Below are positions 36,301-48,300 of a stretch of 64,000 bases of DNA, piece by piece; position 1 is the first letter of the stretch; each line of letters starts with the position of its first letter. Both the position numbers and the translations under genes were made by a program. The notes under the pieces were generated by a model. The model was not told the DNA's origin, did not search any database, and saw only the letters and a list, made by a program, of their open reading frames with translations. Source of the DNA: Nocardia jejuensis NBRC 103114 (GTDB taxonomy: Bacteria > Actinomycetota > Actinomycetes > Mycobacteriales > Mycobacteriaceae); contig NZ_BDBU01000023.1 of NCBI RefSeq assembly GCF_001613145.1, positions 62,001 through 126,000 of the forward strand. The letters run 5' to 3'.

Positions 36301-39300
36301 ACTACGCGGCAACTCGACAGTGCCATCGTCACTACGCGGCAACTCGACGGTGGCATCGTCACTGCGCAATTCGACGGTATCGCTATCCGAATCTCCGTTA
36401 CGGGGCAACTCGATCGTGGTTGCCTCCGGGTCGGCGCTGTGTGGCAATTCGACTGTCGTGTCAGGGTTTTCGGCCTGCGGCAGTTCGCGGGTGGGGGCGT
36501 CGCCGCGAGGGAGCTGGGGGGTGCCGCCGTCGGGGCCCGGGCGGGGCGGCAGCGCAGGGGTGGAGTCCGGACGCGGGGGAAGGACGTTGTGTTCGGGCAG
36601 CGGGGCGGGCTCGTATCTGATGCCCGCACGGTCGCCGGTCAAGGGTGGGCGTACGGCGTCCCAGTGGTAGCCGTCCGCGGCGGCGGCGTGGGCGTTCGCT
36701 TCGCGCCACGTGGCCGTGGGGTTGGCTCGCAAGTAGTTCGACTCAGCGAGCGCGTCCTGCAGGAGCAGGAGATCGGCGGGAAGGGGGTCACCCGTGCGGA
36801 GTCGGTTCCAGGCTTCGGCGACATCGGCGAGAGCATCGAGGGGACGGCGGCCGATCAGACCGGTCACCGGGTCCACTGACAGGTGCTGGTCGCGCATCAG
36901 GTGGTTCTTGATCTGTTCGAGTTCGGCGTGCGTGAACTCGGGTGGCAGCAGGGCATCGGCGGCGGCCTGGAGGCCGTCGGCCACGACCTCGGCGAGGGAC
37001 GCGTTGTCGTAGATCTCCGCGCGGTCCAGCGCCTGGCGCAGATCGGCGGCCAGATCAAGGACATCGTCCGACAGCTGACCGCGTCGTTCACCGATGACGT
37101 CCGCGATCAGGTCGGCGGGATCGGCGTCGGGGTTGTCGGCCAACTGGTCACGCACGGTGTCGATGAAGTCCGAGATGCCGGTGTCGACTCGTTGCCGGTA
37201 GTTGTCGAGACCTGTTGCGATGGAGTCGATATCGCTATCGTCCGCGCGGAACCGGGCGTACTGCTCATCCGCCCACTGCTGGACGGCGGCCCAGCGGTCG
37301 GCCGCTTCCCGTTGGCGCTGTTTGTGTTCCGGGGTGCGATCACTGTCGTCGGCGTGCTCGACCGGATTCCACTCGCGAACCATGGGCTGAACTTCACCGG
37401 CGCGAGTACGGAACCAGGGGTGGCCCTTGAACGCCGGATGGATCTTGCCCGGGTTGTCGGGGTCGCCGAACCAGGTGAAGCCACTCAGTTTCGCGACTTC
37501 CAGCACGACGCGCATCAGATTCGACACCGCGCCCGCGTACGGCAGGTCGTAGTGCTCCATGCCCGGCGGAATGATCGGATCCCCACCCGGAATCTTCGGC
37601 AGCAGACCCTCGTTCACACCATGCTCACCCGGAGCGGGATCGACGAAGACATCCTCGACCGCGGCCTGCATCGGATCCGTGGCCCAGCCACTCACCCCCT
37701 CGGGCAGATCGCGCGGGGAGAACTTGCGCCGCTTGGCACCGTCCTGGACCTCATCCCAGTTGCCGCGGTTGAGCTCCCAATTGGGTCGTGTCGGGTCGAC
37801 CGGATGCCAATTGCCCTCGGCGTCACGCCATCTGGTGAAGTCGAAACGATTCTGGCCGCCGCCGGGGAGGTGGCTGCGCAGGCGCTCCACCTCGGGAGCC
37901 GGGAGGTCTACGACCTCTCGGTTGCCTTCTCGGTCACCGCGCACCTGCTTGTACTCGATGCGCGTGGCCGGATCGACCATGGCCTGCGCCACATCGGGGG
38001 TGTTCCGGACGGCGTGGTCCAAGGCCGCGTCGTGATCCGCGCGCGGGTGGCCGATTTCATCACGCGGGCCGAACACGATGATCCGGCGCGGATCGCCGTC
38101 CACGATCGCGACACGATCGGTGACCATGCGCGCGCCCTCGGCCTCGGCGAGCTGACGGTAAGCCGCCGAGGCGCGCTCCATTTCGTCCTGGATGCGGCCG
38201 ATCCGGTTGTGCGCCTCGTTGACATCGCGCGCCGCGTCCCGCAGGGCGGAGACGGCATCGGCGTCGTCGGGGAATCGGGCGTGCAGGTCGTCGACAGTGT
38301 CCTGAAGCCGTTCGGGGCTCAGGGCCGACTCGTCCACGACACCGTGCTCGTCCACGAGGCCCAGGCGGGTGGCGAGGTCGTCGCGCATGATGCGACGCGG
38401 TTTGATGCGCAGCAGTTCCTCCGCACGCTGCTGAGCCAGGCGGGTGTGCTCGGCCTGCAACTCCGCGGGCATCGGGCGGCCGACCACGTTTCCGGCGCGC
38501 TCCAAATCCGCAAGCTGACGGTCGATCACACCGATGTCGTCCTGGAGGTCGAAGACTCGTTCGGCGGCCTCGACGAGCTTGCGCAGCACTTCCTCGCGGC
38601 GGGTCCGCTCCTGCCGCCCGGCCGGTTCGCGCACGCTGTGGGCGGTTTCGTCACCGGCGGCGGCAAGCTCGATCCGCCGGGTTCCCAAACCTTCGAGCAG
38701 GCGAGATACGGTGCGCTCCAGGCGGTCCCGAGTCCCCGCCGCCTGCTCCGGATCACCGACGTCCGGGAGTCGCCCGATCCGGTCGTCTCGTTTGGCACGC
38801 CAGAACTCCAGCTCCCGCGCCATCTCCTTGCGCTGCTGCAGCAGTCGGTCGTACTCGGCCTGCGCGGCGGCGCGCGTCTCGGCTTCGCTCAGGGTGGGGG
38901 CGGGCGTCCCCTCCCCCGGCTGCTCCGAGGTCGGTTGGTGTGGCTGCTCGCGCAACTGCCGAGTCGGATCCTCCGAGCCGGGCATTTCGGCGGAGTCGGG
39001 ATCCTGCGGTCGCCTGGTCGTCGGTTCGGCATTCGCCGGCCGCTCCGAATCAGATTGCCGCAGAGGTTGGGTGGGGTCATCCGAGCCGGATTGGCGCGCT
39101 GGCCGAGTCGGATCCTCGGAACCTGGCACGGTCTCCGGATCGTTCCGACCCGATCGCTGGGTTGGGGATTCCGGGGGCAGCTCTCCGTCAGAGGTGGGTT
39201 GGGGCAGGGGCCGGGTCGGGTCCTCCGAACCTGGCACAGTGTCGAGGCCGGGGGTTGTGGGGTGTTCCGGGGTGGCTTCAGCTGGGGTGGGCGGCTCGGT

Positions 39301-42300
39301 GGGGCCGACGGGGGGCTTGGTGGGGCCGCCCGATGGGGCATCGGGGGGTGGTGGGGTGCCGTCGGTGCCGGTCGAGGGGTCGGGATCCGGGCGGCCGCCC
39401 GCCATGTCCCACAGCCAGTCGGCGCGGTCCGCGGAGATGCGGGCTTCCCATTCGGCCATATCCGCTTGCAGGCGCGAGAACCTGGCATCGGGAGTGTCGG
39501 AGGGGTCGGCGTCGGCGATCTCGCGGAGCCAGGCGGCACGCTCGGCGTCCATGCGAGCGTTCCAGTCGGCCTGCTCGGCGTTCATGCGCTCGAACCAGTC
39601 GTCGGGGCCGTCCTGCCGCGTGATGGCGGATTCCGGTTCGGGCGAGGTGGTGTCGTCGAGCGGGGCGGTGTCCGGCAGCGGTTCTTCCGATTGCGCACGG
39701 GGAGTCGAGACGGTCTCGGGCTCGGTGGGCACCCGCGTGGTCGGGGTGTCCTCGCGAGTCTCGTGCGGGGCCGTGGGGACGTCCTCGCCGGTCTGTTGCG
39801 GGATCGTGCGGTCCTCGCGAGTCTCCTGCGGAGCCGCGCGTGAAATGTCCTCGCCGTCCGCGCTCAGCGGCGTGGTGGGGTCGGTGTGAGCGGGCTCTGC
39901 CTCGGTACGCGGCTGCGAGGCGGGCTGAGTCGTGGGCTCCTGCGGTCGGCCGCCCGCCTGCTCCCAGAGCCAGTCGGCGCGCTCGGCCGATACTCGCGCG
40001 TTCCACTCCGCCTGCTCGATCTGCATACGCAGGACCCAGGTGTCGGGGTCTCCGTCGGGCGAGTCCACGAGCTCCTCGCGCATCCAGGCGGCTCGCTCGG
40101 CGTCCATGCGAGCTTCCCAGTCGGCCTGCTCGGCACGCATGCGCTCGAACCAGTCGTCGGGGCCGTCGGCGGGCGGGGCGTCATCGGTGTCGCGCGGCGG
40201 CTGACCGGCCCCGTCGGAATCGAGGGGAGACGGCGGCCGCGTATCCGTTTGTCGCACAGCTGGATCCGGCCGCGACGCCGAATCCCCGGATCGAGGCAGC
40301 GGCGCGGCGTTGCTGTCCGAGCCGTCACCGTCGGGCGATTTCACGGTGGTACCGGCGGGAGCCTCGCCGCGAGGCAGCTCGACAGTCGTGCCGTCCGGAT
40401 CGGAGGTACCCGGCGACTCCTGGACGGTCGTACCGCTCGGGTCCGGACTGCGCGGCAACTCCACCGTGCTGCCTTCGGGGTCCCCACTACGCGGCAGCTC
40501 GGCAGTGGTGCCCTGGGGATCCGTACCGCGTGGGAACTCGACCGTGGGGGCCTCCGGATCCGTGCCGCGCGGCAACTCCACGGTGGGGGCCTGCGGATCG
40601 GTACCACGTGGGAACTCGACCGTGCCGGCATCCGGGTCCGTGCCGCGCGGGGATTCGAGGGTGGGTGCGGGGCTCTGGGTGGTGTCGTCGGCGGTGGGTC
40701 TCGGGGGGAGGAAATTGTCTCCGGGGAGGGGGGCGGGCTCGTATTTGATGCCCGCACGATCGCCGGTCAGCGGTGGGCGCACCGCGTCCCAGTGGTAGCC
40801 GTCCGCGGCGGCGGCGTGGGCGTTCGCTTCACGCCACGTGGCCGTGGGGTTGGCTCGCAAGTAGTTCGACTCGGCCAGCGCGTCCTGCAGGAGCAGAAGA
40901 TCGGCCGGGAGCGGATCGCCCGCGCGGAGTCGGTTCCAGGCTTCGGCGACATCGGCGAGAGCATCGAGCGGGCGGCGGCCGATCACGCCGGTCACCGGGT
41001 CGACCGACAGGAGCTGGTCGCGCATCAGGTGGTTCTTGATCTGCTCGAGTTCGGCGTGCGTGAACTCCGGAGGCAGCAGGGCGTCGGCGGCGGACTGGAG
41101 CCCGTCTGCGATGACGTCGGCCAGGGAGGCGTTGTCGTAGACCTCCGCGCGGTCCAGCGCCTGGCGCAGATCGGCGGCCAAATCCAGGACATCGTCGGAC
41201 AATTGACCGCGGCGCTCCCCGATGACATCGGCGATCAGGTCGGCGGGATCGGCATCGGGGTTGTCGGCCAACTGGTCACGCACGGTGTCGATGAAATCCG
41301 AGATACCGGTGTCCACGCGACGGCGGTACGCGTCGAGACCTGTTGCGATGGAGTCGATATCGGTGTCATCGGCCCGGAATCCGGCGTACCGCTCATCCGC
41401 CCACCGCTGCACCTCGGCCCAGCGGTCGGCCGCCTCGCGCTGGCGCTGCTTGTGTTCGGGGCCGCGGTCGCTGTCGTCCGCGTGCTCGATCGGATTCCAT
41501 TCGCGGACCATCGGTTGCGTTTCGCCCGAACGTTCGCGGAACCACGGGTGGCCTTTGAACGCCGGGTGGATCTTGCCCGGATTGTCGGGGTCACCGAACC
41601 AGGTGAAACCACTCAACTTCGCGACTTCCAGCACCACCCGCATGACGTTCGACACCGCACCGGCGTAGGGCAGGTCGTAATGCTCCATCCCCGGCGGAAT
41701 GATCGGATCCCCACCCGGAATCTTCGGCAGCAGACCCTCGTTCACACCATGCTCACCCGGGGCCGGATCGACGAAGACATCCTCGACCGCGGCCTGCATC
41801 GGATCCGTGGCCCAGCCGCTGACGCCTTCGGGCAGATCTCGCGGGGAGAACTTGCGGCGCTTGGCACCGTCCTGGACCTCGTCCCAGTTGCCGCGGTTGA
41901 GCTCCCAGTTCGGGCGGGTGGGGTCGACGTGGTGCCAATTGCCCTCGGCGTCACGCCATCTGGTGGTATCGAAGCGGTTCTCACCGAGTCCAGGCATGCG
42001 AGCCCGCATGCGTTCGATCTCGGGAGCCGGCAGGCGCACCACTTCCCGATTGCCCTCGCGGTCGCCGCGCACCTGCTGGTATTCGACGCGCGTGGCCGGA
42101 TCGACCATGGCCTGGGCGATTTCGGGAGTGTGGCGGATCGCGTGGTCCAAGGCGGCGTCGTGATCCGCGCGCGGGTGGCCGATTTCGTCACGCGGGCCGA
42201 ACACGATGATCCGGCGCGGATCGCCCTCCACGATGGCTACGCGGTCGGTGACCATGCGCGCGCCCTCGGCCTCGGCGAGCTGACGGTAAGCCGCCGAGGC

Positions 42301-45300
42301 GCGCTCCATCTCGTCCTGGATGCGGCCGATCCGGTTGTGCGCCTCGTTGACATCGCGCGCCGCATCCCGCAGCGCGACAAGACCGTCGGCCTCGTCGGGG
42401 AACCGGAAACCCAAGGCGTCGATGAGGGCGTCCACGCGATCGGGACCCAGCGCCGCCTCGTCGACGACGCCACGCTCGTCGAGGACGCCGAAGCGGCTCG
42501 CGAGGTCGTCGCGCATGATGCGGCGCGGTTTGATGCGCAGCAGTTCCTCCGCACGCTGCTGCGCCAGGCGAGTGTGCTCGGCCCGCAACTCCGCGGGCAT
42601 CGGGCGGCCGACCACGTTTCCGGCGCGCTCCAAATCCGCCAGCTGCCGGTCGATCACACCGATGTCGTCGCGGAAGCCCAGTACTCGTTCGGCGGCATCG
42701 ACGAGTTTGCGCAGCGCTTCCTCGCGACGGGCTCGTTCCTGGGCACCGGCGGGTTCTCGTTCGCGGTGCGCGGTTTCGTCACCGGTACCGGCGATTTCGA
42801 CGGTCCGGTTGCCCAGCTCGTCGACGAGTCGAAGAACTGTGCGCTCCAACCGATCCCGGGTTCCCAGGGCCTGCTCCGGATCGCCGACGTCGAGCAGACG
42901 ATCGATTCGGTCATCTCGCTTGGCACGCCAGAACTCCAGCTCGCGCGCCAATTCCTTGCGCTGCTGCAAGAGCCGGTCGTACTCACCCTGCGCGAGCGCT
43001 CGCGCCTCGAGTTCCTCGGGCGTGGGTCTGTGCGCGAGATCCGCCGCGGGATCGTGGCCACCCTCCGAGCCGTCCGGGTCCGGTGCGGGAGCCACCTCGG
43101 ATCCGGGACCGCGCGGTGGCTGACCGTCGCCCGCGCCGGAGGCTTCGGGCTCGGCGGCGGGATCACGCTGGGACCGGGGACCGTGTTCTGACGGATCACC
43201 CTCCCCGGGCGGGCCCGAACGTCGTTGCGCGGGAGCCGGTTCGGAGGTGTCCCCGTCGGAGTTCCGACGCTCGGCGGCGTGCGGGGTGTCGTCGTCCCAG
43301 ACCGAATTGCCCTCGACCTCATCGGCGTACGCCCGTTCCAAAACATCGTTGAGGACCTTGGCGGGCTCGCCGGCATCATCACCGTTGAGCCGGACGTCGG
43401 TGAACGCCTCGGCCAGCGCTTCGGCCCGGTCGAGCTGACCGTGCTCGTCGAAGCTGTAGCCGGGCAGCTCGTCGAGCCAGGCGGAGAAGCCGTCCAGATC
43501 ACCGCGAGTGTCCAGGTAGTGACGCTGGAGCGCGTCGAACGCCTCACCCTGTGCCCGGAGTTGGGCGCTGAAGTCGATGGCGTGTGCGAACTCGTGCACG
43601 ATCGTCGAATAGTAGGGCCGCTCAGCGGATCCCGGCGCCAGATCGCCGTCGGACTCGTTGACGGCGATGCGGCGTGCGAACGCCTCCGGGTTGCGCGCGA
43701 AGCTCTCGTTCAGGGTGATCGAATCGCAGTACACCCGCCCGCCGGAGGTGGCGGGATCCGCCTCGGCGAAGACGCCCGGATCGTCGATCGGGCCGATGCG
43801 AACCGCCAGTAGATCCGTGTCGGGGAACTGCCGCAGCATGTCGTCGATGGCTCGGCCGAACTCGCGCAGCACCTCCACGTCGACGAGCGGATCGTCGAAC
43901 CCGGTGACTTCGAGATCCCAGTCGTTCTGGAGCTTGTCGATGACCCCTTCACGGTCCAGCGCCGACCACTCGTCGTTCGCGCGCAGCGACCAATCCGGTT
44001 CCGGCGCGGCATGATGCGTGAGGTCGTCGGCGCCGTCGGTGCGGTCAATGTCGTCTGTGCCGTCGGTGCGGTGCGCGGTGGCGGGATCCTCGGGCTCGTT
44101 ACCCGGAGCCTCCGACCTCCGCTGCGGCCCCGGGCTCTCCGCGGGGGGCTCCTGCGAGCGGGGCAGGGCCGAACGGCGATCGGGCGCGGACGCATCTTCC
44201 GGGCGCGTGTGCGGCGCAGCGCCTTCCACCGCCGCGGGGTCACGACCGGTGAATCGATCGGTCATGCGCTGGAACAGGCCACGTTTCTCCGGCTCCACGC
44301 CGACCGGGCGCGAACCGTCCAGCAGATTGGTGGCGATGCGCTCCAGCAGGCGTGCCGGGTCGGTATCGGTGAGATGGCCGTAGCGGGCGGCGATCGCATC
44401 GGACGGGCCACCGGCTCCGGTCGGCGGAGGCACCCGCCAGCCGCCCGAGCCGTCGCGCTCCAGCCACAGGTCCAGGCGCAGCGGGCCGGCCTCGAAACCC
44501 TTGAAACTGTATCGATCCCGGTTTCCGTGGTACCGGCTGTCGAGCGGACCACCGTCGCGCGGGGGCATCGGCAGTCGACGGGTCTGCAGATCGTGGGCCA
44601 CGGCCGCCGGATGCGGGTGCGCGACGGCCGGATCGGACTCCGCCTGCCGATGGCCGACCTCCATGAAGCGTGGATTCAGTCCGGTGGGCACTTCCACGTG
44701 CATGCCCTCGCGACGTATCGAAAGACGCGGCTGCACAGTGTGATCGAACGCGTCCGGACCGAGTTGGCGCATCCACTCGTCGATGCCGACCGACACGCGC
44801 CCCTCGTCGCGGTAGCGCAGGTAGTGGGCGACCATCTCTCCCAGCGCGTCCTGATGGGTCGGGCGGCGCATCGGGCCTTCGGCCTCGTCGGCGTGGATGT
44901 CCTCCACCCGGAAGCCACCCGCACCGTCCGGAGTGAGCTGCCGGTAGGCGACCCGCTTCCACCTGTCCCACAGGGCATCTCGATAGCGCGGGTCCGACTC
45001 CCCCAGCTCCCGCAGGACGCGCATGTGCTCGCCGTCGGCGGCGTAGACGACCAGTCGGGTGCTCGACCCGGTGGTATCCGGTACGCGGATCACATTGTCG
45101 GAGAGCCTTTCCGCGCCCACCGGATAGCGACGCAGCTCCGCATCCGTGACACGGCGCAGGAATTCGTGCTCGTCGGTGGCGCGGTGCACGGGCGGTGGAG
45201 CATCGGGAACCTGGTCCGCGGGGGTACGCGGCGAATCGAAGCCGAGATGCGGATCTGTCGGATGTGGCTGTCCCCAGTGCGATTCGCCGATCTCGCCGAA

Positions 45301-48300
45301 CGAGCGCACCACGTCGAAGGCGATTTCGGCATCGCGGAGTCCGGTCCGATCGAGATAGCGGCGCACGGCGTTCTCACCTGCGGCACGGGCGGATTCCGGC
45401 GTGGCGTCCGAGCGGCGCAGCGCCTTCTCGTGGGCGTCGGTGTAGGCGCGCTCGGCGGGACCGACCGAAATCGGGGTGCCGGACTCGCGAAGCATCCGCA
45501 GATGATCGATCTCGGTGAGGTAGTCGGCGGCGCGGCGGGCGTGCGACTCGGGCGTATCGCGCTCGGGGCGAGGGGTGCGCGGCGGGTCGTCGGAGCCCGT
45601 GATCCCGTGCGCCCGATCCCATTGCGCGGCATGGACGGCGGCGGGATCTCGACCCGCCACCCGCGGACCATCCGCGGCCAGGCGGGTGAGCACCTCACGC
45701 ACACCGGCACGGTAGGCAGCTGCCTCCACCATCCGCTCGGTGGCGGCGTCGCTGCCGCGATAGGCGTCTCGGGCCGTCCGCAGAGCCTGTTCACGGGCAC
45801 GCAGGAAGGAGCGTTCGAGCGGATCGGTCACCGCTCTCGGGGTCCGGCCGGGGTGTTCGCTCCGCACGAGATCGTGCTGATAGCCGAGGCTCAGGGCTTC
45901 GGCCTGCCGGGCCAGCATGGTGCGCACGTAGTCGTCGCGGGACATCGTGAAGCGCTCGGGCGGGCCTTCGACCCGAGCCAGGGCCTCGACCTGCGCGGCC
46001 GCGTTGACCAGTTCCGTGACGTGTTGCGACGGGGTCGAATCATCCGGCAGCACCAGGGTATTGGTGGCCGGATCGTAGCCGAGCAGGGCGCCGCGATCCG
46101 AGCGGCCGTCCGGAGTCCGGACGGTCTCGACACCCGGATCATCGCTGAAGCGGATATCGACACCGTGGCGATTGAGGGTCTCGACGGCCCAGCGGCTGAT
46201 ATCGGAACCGTTGTCGTAGCTCGCGGCCGTATGGCGCAGCATCGTCAGGTCATCGGCCAGGGCCTCATGGGCAGGCGGGCGCGACTCGTCAACCGGGGGC
46301 GGGAGATCGGGGCGGGTGTTCGGGGGCGCCTGGTAGCGGTCCGCGAGCGGATTCGGGCTGTCGTCGCCGGATGCGCCGCGGAATCGATCATCCGACAGCA
46401 GCGCGTCACGGCCGGCCTCGTGGGCAATGCGGCGGGCGTCGGCGTCGGTCAGCTCCGGATCGCGGGCGCGCGCCTCGCCCACGGCGGCATCGGCCGCGCG
46501 GCTGTAGTCCTGCTGGAGCGAGCGTTCGTAGGCCGCCTCGATCGGGTCCCGTAGCGAGCCGCCGTCCGGGTCGTAGCCCGCCTCGCGCAGTTCATTGACG
46601 AATTCGGTGTGCCGGGCCAGGGATTCGGCCGCGGTGTGCCGCGGATCTCCGGTGTGGGTCGCGTCGGCGTGCGGGCCCTCGAGGTGTGGCACCGCAGCCA
46701 CGAGCGCTGCGGCCTGCGCCAATTCGTCACGGCCGTGGGTGTCGATGACCAGCTCGTTGCGCGCGGGATCGAAGGAATCGCCCGTCGGTGGCTCACCGTC
46801 GCTGTCCACCAGCCGGACCGACACATCGGCCGAGTTCAGCGCTTCCAACGCGACCCGGCCGGCCTCGGTGTGCGCCAGCACTTCCGCGATGGACGTCAAG
46901 CCCGGGTCCGGTGTTCGCGGGACCCAGAGTTCGGACGAGCTGTCGCGGAATGCGACATCGCGAACCGCGCTGTCCTGCTGCCTCGCCCGTCCGTCCGGTG
47001 ATGGTTCCCGTTCGGCGCCCGCGGGTTCCAGGCGATCGTTCGGAATCTGTACCGGCGATTGATCGTGCGGCTGATTCGGCGCGGCATCGGACTCCGGATT
47101 GTGGGGAGTCGAGGGCTTCGTCTCCGCGGAGTGCTCTGTGCCGGAACTGTTTTGATCGGGGTCGGGAGCGGCTACGGAGTCGGGGCCGGACGGCAGGATT
47201 CGGGCGTCATCGGCGTGGGTGGCCAGAAGCCGGAAGAGGACCTGCGCCGGTACGGATGCGTCGTTCCCGTTGAGAATGACGTCGGTGAAGGCCTCCGCCA
47301 GTGCCTCGTAGCGTTCGAGCGGGCCACCGCCCTCCTCGAAGCTGTAGTTCGAGAGCTGCGACAGCCAGGTCAGGTAAGGGATCGTCTCGGCGGGACCGTA
47401 TCGCGCCTCGTAATGATTCAGCAGGACATCGCCGAGATCGCCGTGCGCGTTCAGCTGACCGTTGAAGTCCAGGACATGGCCGAACTCGTGCACCAGGATC
47501 GAATACACCGGGCGGGGACCCGAATTCGGCACATGGAAGCCGACGGACTCGTCCTTCATCGCGAACGTCCGGAACAGGTCGGGGTACTTCGCCCAGTTGC
47601 TGCTCAGGAGAAGCTTCTCCGCGTAGACGCGGCCGTCGGCGGTCACGCCCGATGTCGTCTCGGCGTATGCGCCGTCGTTCTCCGTCGGGCCGATCTCCAG
47701 CACGCGCAGATCGAGGAAGCTGTACCGGGACATCATGTCGTCGACGACGCGGGCGAACTCGCGCAGCACCTCCGGGTGGACATCCGGGTTGTCGAAGCCG
47801 ACGACGTCCTCGAAATGCCAGCGGTCCTTCAGCTCTTGGACAATCTCCTCGCGGTCCATCGTGGACCAGTCGTCGTCCGGGTGCGCGGACCACTCCTGAT
47901 CGGGCGAAACCGGGTGATCGTCAGGGTTGATCGGTTGGTCGTCGTCGGTGTGGTTGTGCGTCCCGTCGGATGCGTCGTCGGACGACCAGTCTTGCCCGTC
48001 GAAGAACTCGGGTCCGGACGAGTCGCCGTCATGCGGCTCGGGGGTCGATGCTGCGGCATCCCGGTGGGTTTCGGCCGCAGGGGCGCGGTCGGGTCCGGTG
48101 ACCCCTGGATCCGGGTCGCCGGCGCGCCACGATCCGTCCGGGCGGCGCTGCTGAGCGGGTTCGGGGCGGGTGGCATCCGTCCGCGTCGCATCCGCGGGCA
48201 GCGGCTCCGGACGAGTGGCCTCCGCGGGGAGCGGATCTCGGCGCGTCGCGTCTGAATCCGCGGTGTCCGAGCGGGTCTCGCGCGGATAGGAGTCGGTGGT

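Noticed and set aside
36187..36366. Regularly spaced 30-bp repeats resembling a CRISPR array
   Set aside because: There are no unique spacers; the units are adjacent, in frame and encode a repeated decapeptide of the giant toxin.
36883..39843. Long open frame on the plus strand opposite the giant gene
   Set aside because: It mirrors the duplicated block, has no ribosome site, and its composition is that of high-GC antisense sequence; the same kind of frame recurs opposite the other block copy at 39886-43191.
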